Below, in pieces: positions 16,380-25,200 of a stretch of 64,000 nt of DNA; position 1 is the first letter of the stretch, and every line of letters starts with the position of its first letter. Source of the stretch: Nitrosospira sp. 56-18 (lineage in GTDB: Bacteria > Pseudomonadota > Gammaproteobacteria > Burkholderiales > Nitrosomonadaceae); contig MKVR01000002.1 in assembly GCA_001899235.1 (NCBI GenBank), positions 115,212 to 179,211 on the forward strand, read 5' to 3'. Position numbers and translations under genes: made by a program. The notes beneath the pieces were generated by a model. The model worked only from the letters and a program-made list of their open reading frames with translations. It did not search any database and was not told where the DNA came from.

Positions 16380-16533
16380 GGTTACATTATGCGCTCAGTG
16401 GTAAAAAATTCTGTTCGTTAACACACATTCAAAAAAGCCGGAACAGTCAAGGCCCGGATGAATTCGGATCTTCATGACAATGTCAGACGGAAGCGCAACT
16501 AGGCGGGGCCGGCGGAACCGCCCCGGATCATGA

Positions 16534-16857
16534 TTACATTTCTTCCCACATGACATCACGGCGCCGGGTCTTCGCCGCGGTGAGAAGCTCGATCAAAGGC
16601 AGCGCGCGGTGGCTCAGGCTCACATCCTCTTCCGGGCCCTCCCCTTGCTCCCCCTGCCTGTCGTTGCTCACGTCCGTATTCTCCGCAGAGCTTTCCTTGA
16701 CACCGCGCTGCAGACGCTCCAGCGCGGCAGGAACATCGTCCGCAAGTATCGCACCGGGCACTGTCCCGCTATGACCCATCATTTTAAGCAGCCGCGTGGC
16801 AATATCGCCGAACATGGTGATGTCGGCATACGCATCGCTCTTGAATTTGATCAGCAT
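16534..16857 (-). CDS. DUF1840 domain-containing protein
   Basis: A 107-aa soluble protein beginning MLIKFKSDAYADITMFGDIATRLLKMMGHSG, the conserved opening of DUF1840, and continuing with GAILADDVPAALERLQ and a C-terminal LSHRALPLIELLTAAKTRRRDVMWEE block. The middle (about residues 55-78) is acidic and variable. Length equals the family norm. The function of DUF1840 is not established. It is common in betaproteobacteria and usually monocistronic, as here. It starts 61 bp from the end of the GDSL gene on the same strand, so co-transcription is possible. Confidence 0.85.
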   Translation of the reverse strand: MLIKFKSDAYADITMFGDIATRLLKMMGHSGTVPGAILADDVPAALERLQRGVKESSAENTDVSNDRQGEQGEGPEEDVSLSHRALPLIELLTAAKTRRRDVMWEEM

Positions 16858-16918
16858 ATGGCGCCTTGTTGGCGAAGCTCATTTTTCTCGCTGGCTTGCC
16901 ACATCCGCGCGATGCGAT

Positions 16919-17971
16919 TCAGGCGCGAACCGGATTCGAAAGAGGCAATCCGCCTGCACGCAGGCGAACCTTTCCCACTTGCCGCCTTCTCGCGCTTGCG
17001 AGACCGAGAATGAACAAACCTGCAACAAGCATGGCAAAAATCTCAGGCTCCGGCACGGCAGTGGCAAAAGCGGCCGCGAGCAGGAGATCTGCCTGAGTGG
17101 TGGGATGGAAATCGTCCCAGAAAAGATGCTGCCCCGCATCGCTGCACGGTATGAGACCACCAATGCCACCCAGGCAGGAATGCGTGACATCTGTCAGGCC
17201 GTGGCCTGCCGGGTCCTGGATAATGCTATTCACGAAGGAAAAGGTATCGAAGCGAAAAATATCAGCCGACGGAAATTGCCCATCGAGATGATTCAGTTGC
17301 GCATCGAGCGCGGAGTTGAAAGTAAGGGAAAAATCCCGCGCAGCCGCCTGGAAAGCAGGTCCGTTATCTATGGATGTTGGCGTCGCCCCCAGATCAGGAA
17401 GGTTGGGCACAAAAAAATGCCGCGCCCCCGCCGCCGCCAGTTCGCTCACATAGCCTGCTACATTCTGGGCTGCCACAGTCGGGGAATCCGTGGTAAGGAA
17501 ATCGTTTGCGCCTCCCCACACCATATACAATGCGTTTGGATCAGCCTGCGCGCCATTCAGGTTGCCAAGGTAGCCGCTCACTTCGTCGCGCATGCCCGGC
17601 AGGCCGAAAATACCGGTCGAAGTAGCGTGTCCGCCATCTCCGTAGTTGCCAATACCGCTGGTGGCGCCGGCAATCGCGTAGCTGCGAAAATTGTCAGTCG
17701 TTACCTTTCCATCCCCGAAGAGGGCTACCGCCAGCCGCTCCGATGCGACTGGCCCATTCGAGATGCGTCCACCGTCATAGGGTGGGCAGGGATGCGCGGG
17801 ATCGCATATTCCTCCCAGCGTCTTGTTGAGGCTACGCACGGCGAAAGGGCTGTCGCCAACATCGGAAAGACTGTCGCCAAAGGTGTACAAAGCGCTGAAA
17901 GAAGCGGCCCAGGCATTGCCTCCCATTATCATCAACGCGGACAGCCCGGCAATAAACATGCGTATTTTCAT
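16919..17971 (-). CDS. PEP-CTERM GDSL/SGNH-family lipase/esterase
   Basis: A 350-aa exported protein. A signal peptide (MKIRMFIAGLSALMIMGGNAWA) precedes the SGNH fold: block I TFGDSLSDVGDS with the Ser nucleophile near residue 34, block III VWGGANDF with the oxyanion Asn, and block V WDDFHPT with the catalytic Asp/His pair. A PEP-CTERM anchor follows (VPEPEIFAMLVAGLFILG then ASARRR). Unusually, about 19 more residues (QVGKVRLRAGG...) lie after the basic cluster, where PEP-CTERM proteins normally stop. It probably acts at the surface or in the extracellular matrix on ester or acetyl groups. The extension could reflect a lost stop codon. Confidence 0.87.
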   Translation of the reverse strand: MKIRMFIAGLSALMIMGGNAWAASFSALYTFGDSLSDVGDSPFAVRSLNKTLGGICDPAHPCPPYDGGRISNGPVASERLAVALFGDGKVTTDNFRSYAIAGATSGIGNYGDGGHATSTGIFGLPGMRDEVSGYLGNLNGAQADPNALYMVWGGANDFLTTDSPTVAAQNVAGYVSELAAAGARHFFVPNLPDLGATPTSIDNGPAFQAAARDFSLTFNSALDAQLNHLDGQFPSADIFRFDTFSFVNSIIQDPAGHGLTDVTHSCLGGIGGLIPCSDAGQHLFWDDFHPTTQADLLLAAAFATAVPEPEIFAMLVAGLFILGLASARRRQVGKVRLRAGGLPLSNPVRA

Positions 17972-18029
17972 ATCGACTCCTGCCAGTCGGTTTTAACAAG
18001 AAGCACTGCCACTGCCTTGGCCGCAGCGC

Positions 18030-18347
18030 TTAATCCCGGTCTCTGAGCAGCAATCCGATGATCAAGCCGATACCTACCGCAACGGCTACGGTGCGCCACG
18101 CATTTTCATGGACATACTGGTCGGTTACTCTTGCCGCCACCCTGGATTTATCGACCACCGTTCCTTCAAAGTCCTGCAGGTATTCCTTGGCAAGCTTGAG
18201 ATTCCGGTCGAGCTTATCACGCAGCACGACGGCTTTTCTCTCACTGTCGCCACTGACCGACTTCATCAGTTCCTCGGTATCGGCAATAACGGAATGAAAA
18301 TCCTCGATAAGCTTGTCCCTGCTCCGCTTGGCGGCAGATCTATCCAT
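18030..18347 (-). CDS. DUF883 family (ElaB/YqjD-like) membrane-anchored protein
   Basis: A 105-aa protein with a long charged helical N-region (KLIEDFHSVIADTEELMKSVSGDS, LRDKLDRNLKLAKEYL) and a single C-terminal transmembrane helix with a GxxxG-like core (AVAVGIGLIIGLLLRDRD). This is the ElaB/YqjD/YgaM pattern. In Escherichia coli such proteins are tail-anchored in the inner membrane and YqjD binds ribosomes in stationary phase; whether this homologue does so is unknown. It lies 58 bp from the GDSL gene start on the same strand. The ATG at 18347 has GGAGG close upstream (TCCCTCC on the plus strand). Confidence 0.87.
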   Translation of the reverse strand: MDRSAAKRSRDKLIEDFHSVIADTEELMKSVSGDSERKAVVLRDKLDRNLKLAKEYLQDFEGTVVDKSRVAARVTDQYVHENAWRTVAVAVGIGLIIGLLLRDRD

Positions 18348-18743
18348 GATTCCCTCCAGGTGAATTCATTTCCTTGTCTCAAGATACTTGTCCGGCCCGT
18401 CACTCCGCCGGAAAGCAGCGCCAGACTTTCGCCAGACCATCCTCGTTCCGGACATGTCGGACATGTTCAGGAAACTTCTAAACAAGCTTTGCGATGATAG
18501 AAGGATGCATAATGATCATCGACCATGAAGCTTGCCGAAAGTCCTTCCATTTATAGTAGAGCAACCTCGTTTTTTCTGTCTGTCACCGCACATACCGGTA
18601 TTTTCTCGCATGCTAAGGTGACTCGACGTACGCCACCGCCGTACCGCCGTACCGTACTGATGGCAGCATACACGATTATCAGCATGATTAAAAACCTTTC
18701 GCCCCTCGCAACAGACGAGATGGCGGAATCAGCGAGGATCCCG
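18348..18743. other. Intergenic region between divergent DUF883 and Crp-like genes
   Basis: No gene is supported here. An open frame runs from 18525 into the Crp-like gene, but its first 70 codons do not resemble the family. A short direct repeat of CGCCGTAC units is visible near 18630-18655. The promoters of both flanking genes should lie here; none was identified with confidence. Confidence 0.5.
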
Positions 18744-19241
18744 ATGTCATCTCTTCATACTCCCAAACAGAATCTTTTTCTTGCCATGCTTCCCGAAAAT
18801 GCTTATGAACGGATGAAATCCTGCCTCGAACCGGTATGTCTTCCGCAGGGATGGGTCGTTTATGAAAGTGGGGGCGAACTGGATCTGGTGTATTTCCCCA
18901 CCACCAGCGTCATTTCCCTGCTGGCGCGTACCCCCGGCGGGGAACCGGTAAAAGTAACGATTATCGGCAATGAAGGGGTATTCGGAATTTCGATGCTTCC
19001 GGGACAAAAGAAAACTCTTGACCGCGCAGTGGTGCAAAGTGCGGGCTACGGCTATCGGCTCAAGGCTTCGCACCTGAGAAAAGAATTCGAACTGGGCGGA
19101 CCCCTTCGCTATCTCCTTCAACGCTATACGCAAAACCTCAACGCCAGAATCGCGCAAAGCCTTTCCGCCATCGAGGTGGCAAGGACCGTCAACCCCGTCC
19201 GAATGGATCCTGTTCCTTCTCTTCCGGACGCTGCGATTTAA
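18744..19241 (+). pseudogene. Crp/Fnr-like regulator truncated before its DNA-binding domain
   Basis: From the ATG at 18744 (GAGG 6 nt upstream) about 165 aa are encoded. They align by eye along their length with the effector domain of the intact regulator at 28573-29298: LPENAYERM with LPPAEFERL, YESGGELDLVYFP with CESGGRLSYVYFP, GNEGVFGISM with GNEGMLGISL, QSAGYGYRLK with QTAGYSYRLK, and LLQRYTQNLNARIAQS with LLRYTQALITQISQT. After IEVARTVN the similarity ends. A one-base shift would restore a WILFLLFRTL segment resembling WLLLTLDRL, but no helix-turn-helix follows and the neighbouring gene's 3' end begins 50 bp on. Probably a 3'-deleted pseudogene; a stand-alone sensor domain is less likely. 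Confidence 0.7.
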
Positions 19242-19291
19242 TCGTTCCCCCGCCCGCGGGGCTCCTCGGGCGGCGCCCGGCAGGAAGTCGT

Positions 19292-22200
19292 TCAGAGCTT
19301 CCCAGGGAGCGGGGCATCGGCGAGGACCGGCAGAGGATGAACCCGGACTTCGACATGATGATCCACGCGATCATCGACAAGCGTAATCGCCGGAGCGATC
19401 TGCTTCATGCCATCGATGGTTACTCCGGCATCTCCGGTCATGCCGGTATCCCGCTTCTCATCGGGTTTCCCGCCGGTTTCCTGCACGACCCGGATACGAT
19501 AAGTCGTTTCGCCATAGCGATAATGGATCTTGTATTCCTTCCAGTCCGCCGGAAGGCAGGGTTTGAATTTCAGCGTCCCTTCCTCCAGCTTGAGTCCCAG
19601 CAGCGTCTCCAGCATAAGCCGATACATCCATCCCGCGGAGCCGGTATACCACGACCATCCGCCGCGCCCGGTGTGCGGAGAAACGGCGTAAACATCGGCT
19701 GACGCCACATAAGGCTCATTCTTGTAGATAGCCGTCTTTTCCGGAGTCCGGGTATGATTGACCGGATTGATCATCGAGAGCAGTTCCCACGCGCGCTTGC
19801 TGTCGCCCCTCACGGCGAAAGCCATCGTTGTCCATATCGCAGCATGGGTGTATTGCCCGCCGTTCTCGCGCACCCCGGGAACATACCCCTTTATATATCC
19901 CGGATCCAGAGCCGACTGATCGAACGGCGGATCCAGAAGCTGAATCAAACCCGCTTGCCTGCGAACAAGATAGTGATCAACCGCGTCCATTCCCTGGCGT
20001 TGCCGTTCGGGAGCGCCAACCCCGCTTAATACCGACCAGCTCTGTGTGATTGAATCGATGCGGCATTCAGGGTTGACGGAAGATCCGAGCGGAGAACCAT
20101 CATCGAAGTAAGCGCGAAGGTACCATTGCCCATCCCAGCCATGCTCTTCGATATTTTTTGCCAGGCTATCCGCCTCTGTTTCGCAGCGTTTTGCAAAAAC
20201 CACATCGTTGCGGCGCCTGGCCACGCTGGAAAACTGAACCAGAACTTCATGCAGGAAAAAGGCCAGCCAGACACTTTCCCCGCGCCCATGAAAGCCCACC
20301 AGATTCATCCCATCATTCCAGTCACCGCTGCCCATCAGCGGAAGGCCGTGCTCGCCGAATCTCAAGCCGTGCACGACCGCTCGGACGCAATGGTCGTACA
20401 GGCTCGCAGCCTGCTCCGAGCGAACCGGCAAATCATAGTACGACTCCTCGTCCGCACCAACCTGGCGGCCTTCCAGAAACGGAATCACCTCATCCAGAAC
20501 ACTCGTGTCACCGATCGCCTGAACATAGCGGCAGACTGCCAGGGGCAGCCATAAATAATCATCGGAACACCGGGTCCGCACGCCACGGCCTCCCGGCGGA
20601 TGCCACCAGTGCTGGACATCGCCTTCAACAAACTGCCGTGCCGCCGCACGCAGCAGATGCTCGCGCACGAGCGCAGGTTCGGCATGAACGAGTGACATGA
20701 CGTCCTGCAGCTGATCACGGAATCCGAAAGCACCGCCCGACTGGTAGAAACCGCTTCGCCCCCACAACCGGGACGCCATGACTTGGTATACAAGCCAGCC
20801 GTTGGCCAGCACGTCAAATGCGGGATCGGGCGTTTCCACGCGCACTGCGTCCAGCGTGCGCTTCCAGTAGCCATATACGCTTTCCAATACCTCATGCGCC
20901 ACGGCTACGCCACGAAAGCGGCGCGCAAGCGTGATCGCTCCTTCCGCATGCATCCCGACTCCCAATCGAAAGACTGTCTCCTTCATCTGGCCATCCATCA
21001 GTTCCAGCGGGACACGAATCGCACCGCAGGGATCGAGTCCCGGCCCGACTCTTCCCGAAAGCGGCTTCATGCTCATGGCGGCGGGATTTTTCAATGTGCC
21101 GTTTCTCCCGATGAATTCGGTGCGGTCGCCGGTTACGCTTCGGCCCGCCGCGTCATCGGCATCAAAAAATGCGGTTCTGCCCGGAAACTCGTGATTGTAC
21201 GGATTCCGCGCCAGCAAAATGCCGCTTCCCGCATCAATTTCGGTCACGACATGCATCCTGCTTTTCTCGGGTAAATCTCCCAGAACCCATTCGATGCACC
21301 CGGTCGCGGAAAGCCTGCGCCTGCGCCCGGACTCGTTGCGGATTCTTAGCAGCGCAAATTTGACCGAGGCATCCAGCGCTACATAAATAATGAATTCCGT
21401 GTAAATACCATCCTCGATGTGCTCGAAAGCGCTGTAGCCGAACCCGTGGCGCGTGACATAAGGTGTGGTTCCCCTTGCCGGCAACGGCGTTGGCGACCAG
21501 AAATAGCCGCTTTCTTCATCGCGCAGATAATAGGCCTCTCCGCCGGGATCACAAACCGGATCGTCGTTCCAAGGAGTCAGGCGAAACTCATGCGCATTCT
21601 CGCCCCAGGTATATGCCTGGCCGCTTTCCGATATCACGCTGCCAAAATCCGGGTTGGCAAGAACATTTACCCAGGGCGCAGGCGTAACCTGGTCTCGGCC
21701 CGAGATGACGATATATTCCCGCGCGCTATGCGTAAATCCACCCAGGCCATTGTTGAATAGCAGCGGCTGGTCTGGCAGCTTTACCTGCTGGACTGGAGCG
21801 GCGCGGCTGGTCGGCGCCAGCCGCGCCGGCACAACTGGAAGCTCCGTGGGAATACGGCGGATCAATTGTTCCGGCAGACTGCCCTTCGAATCCAGGATGA
21901 TGACGCGAGCCACCGTTTGCAAAAGAATCCGGTCCTCGAATGCGATCTGCTCGGCCCGCCGGATGAAAATTCCTCCGGGACGATCGAGCAGGTGGCCCTC
22001 CGCGCTTCCAGCGATCAAACCCATTATGTTGTCGTGCAGGAGCTGGCGGTAGCTCGAATGATCCTCGTTCCAGATCACCAGGTCGACGGCCAGCCCCTTG
22101 ACGCGCCAGTAGGCGTGGGCCTGCACCAGTTGCCGCACCAGGCCGATATTCCCGGCGTCGCTGATCTGCAGCAGCACGATGGGCAGATCACCGGAGATCG

Positions 22201-25200
22201 CATATCCCCATAGGCCGGACTGGCCCCTCTGGTTCTTGCTCAGTATTGCCTCATCGGCTCTCAGATAAGCATTGGCATACAAGACGGACCCTGCGAGCCG
22301 CCCAAATAGCTGGGCATCCGTCTCGGTTGCGTTGAGCTGGCGCAACACCACCAGACTATGGGTCCACGCAAGATCGAAAACGCGGTTGGTCAGATGCTGG
22401 TCCTGGTATTTATCGACCAGGTTCATGGCCGCGTGGCGGGAGTCCCCCGCTCCCGTTACGATATCGATGACGGCGGACTCCCCCGGTTCGATGGTTACTT
22501 GCTGGCGTATCGCCACGACAGGATCCAGCACCGAGCCGGAACTGCCGGAAAGCGGTCCTGGCGCCGTTGTCAGGGCAAGCGGGGCAGATAAATCGTTTCC
22601 CCGTCCTATGAATGCCATGCGGTCTGTCTCATACGAAACCGATTCGGCAATATTTCCATGGACCCACATCAGGTGAAACATCCAGGGCACGGGATCGTTC
22701 TGCGAACGAGGCCGGCGGTTGCACAGTATCGCATGCCGGTCCGGCAGGATTTCCGTCTGCACGAACAGATTTCCGAATGCCGGCGCCTGGGCGTCAGCCG
22801 CCGCTGTCGCCAGCACCACCTCGGCATAAGACGTTATTTCGATTGTGCGGCGCGTCCAGGCACGATTGGTGATATGCAGCCGGCGCAATTCGATATCGTC
22901 TTCGGGCGACACGGTAATTTCCGTATGCGTATCGAGATCGAGATCGCGCCGGCGAAATTCGACTCGCCCTTCCGAAAATATCACGCCATAGCGCTTCGCC
23001 TCCTTGAGCGTTGGCTGATAAGTATTGGACCAGAACTCTCCGCTGGCGGTATCTCGCAGATAGCAGAAATTTCCACGGTTGTCGCAGGTGGCATCCTCCC
23101 GCCATCTTGTTACTGCGAGGTTCTTCCAGCGGCTGCTTCCCGCGCCGCTATTCGTCACCATGACATGGTACCTGCCGTTGGATAATAGCTGGACTTCCGG
23201 AATCGGCGTATTGGCCGTGGAAAGCATGCGCATGGGCATGTCCGGAAGCTCTTTTGGCATGCGGATATCCGGCAGCTCCGTGGTATGCGTAAGGATAATC
23301 GAAGGCTTGGGAATCCGTTCCTGCAGCAGCAGCATGGTCGCCTGGAACGAAGGATCGGACTCGAATCGGCGCTGCATCGGACGATCGAGCAGCAGATAAG
23401 CCAGGGATAGCAGGCTCATCCCCTGGTGGTGCGCCATGAATGAGCGTACTATGGCGCGGTTTTCTCCCCGGCGCAGCCGCGCCGGCGTATAGTCCACGGC
23501 CTCGTAGAATCCGAATTTGCCCGATATTTTTTCCGCTGCAAGCCTCTGGAGGTTGGCACACGCAGCCTCCGGCGCAACCATCAATCCCAGCACGGAAGCA
23601 TAGGGAGCGATAACCATATCTTCGCCCAGGCCACGCTTCAATCCCAGGCCAGGAACGCCGAAAGCCCGGTATTGATAATTGAAATGGATATCCACGGCGT
23701 TATAGCCGGATTCGGATATGCCCCATGGCACGCCCCGTTCCCTGCCGTACTCGATCTGGCGGTTGACTGCGGCCTTGTAGGTCTGGTCGAGAAGCGTGTT
23801 GTCGAAAGTGGGCATCACCAGCAAGGGCATGAGATACTCGAACATCGATCCGCTCCACGATATGAGAGCAGTCTCGTGTCCCACACTGGTCAGCATCCGC
23901 CCCAGCGCGAACCAGCTTTCCTGCGCGAGCTGGCCCTGGGCTATCGCCACAAAATTGCACAGCCGCGCTTCCGATGCGAGCAGGTCGTAATAACTGGAAT
24001 CCAGCCGCCGCTGGCCGACGTTATAGCCGATGGAGAGCTGGCGTTGCGCGGGGTTGAAAAGAAACCCATATTCCATTTGCGCCATCTCCCCGGCCTGTTG
24101 CGCGAGTTGTTCGAGCAGGGCCAGCCGGCTTTCCGCCCCGTTGCTGCCTCGGCTGGCTAGCTGGCGCAAGCTGGCGGTTTCCATGGCAGGCCCCGGCATA
24201 TCGGTATTGCCGTTTCCATATGAGGAAAGAGACTGGGGAGCGAGGCTGACCAATTCGTCGAGATTCCTTTTGCATTGCGTAGCCAGCGCCTGCGCCCATT
24301 CACCCGCTTCACCCGCAGATGCGTGGTTCGCGCCGCCAAGTTCCTGCACCAGTTCCTGCGCGCAAGCCGTCAGCCGGTCCAGATTGACTCTCGCCTCGGC
24401 CAGGCTGATCCGCTGGCGTTGCGCTGTCACCCCGATGAGCATTTGCTCGAATTGAACCAGGGGACGGGAAGCCGAACCCGCGACGGTGGCGTGAAGAATC
24501 TGGAGCGTATCGTTCAGCCCCAGAAATACACGCTCCATGGCAATTGGCGCATCCGCAATTTCCATCAGGCTGGCACGCAACGTCAGCAGGTGAGCGGCAA
24601 GATTCCCGCTATCCACCGTTGAGATATAGCGGGTCAGGGGCGCTTTGGTCTGGGTATCGTACCAGTTGTAAAAATGCCCCAGGTACCTTTCCAGCGTTTC
24701 CATCGACTGCAGCGTATTCGATGTCCGTTCGAGGAGCTGGCTTATCCCGATAAATCCAAAATCGTAGGCGGCGACATTGGCCAGCAGCGAGAGGCCCATG
24801 TTGGTCGGCGATGTCCGGTGAGCGACGGTGGGAACGGGATGCTCCTGGAAATTGTCCGGCGGCAACCAGTTGTCCTCGGACGTGACGAAAGTCTCGAAGA
24901 ACAGCCAAGTCCGCCGTGCGACCTGCCGCAGGAAATTTATTTGCCCCGCAGCCAGCTCCGCGCGGCGGGGCGGCGGCGTGCGGCTCATCCACCAGGCAAT
25001 GGCAGGCGATGCCGCCCATAGCAACAGGATCGGCGCGGCAAAGATCAATATGACCGGATCCGAGAGTGCGATGCCGAGTGCTGCCGCGGCCGCCACGGCG
25101 GGCGCAATCCACATGGTGCGGAACGATCCGCCAATGCCGGCAGGTTTTTGCCCCGCTGCCGGGCCTTGCTCTATTTCGGCATCATGGGAGGGGCTCCATT

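Noticed and set aside
19190..19300. Programmed frameshift rescuing the truncated Crp-like gene
   Set aside because: A shift gives only a short WILFLLFRTL segment; no helix-turn-helix is encoded before the neighbouring gene begins.
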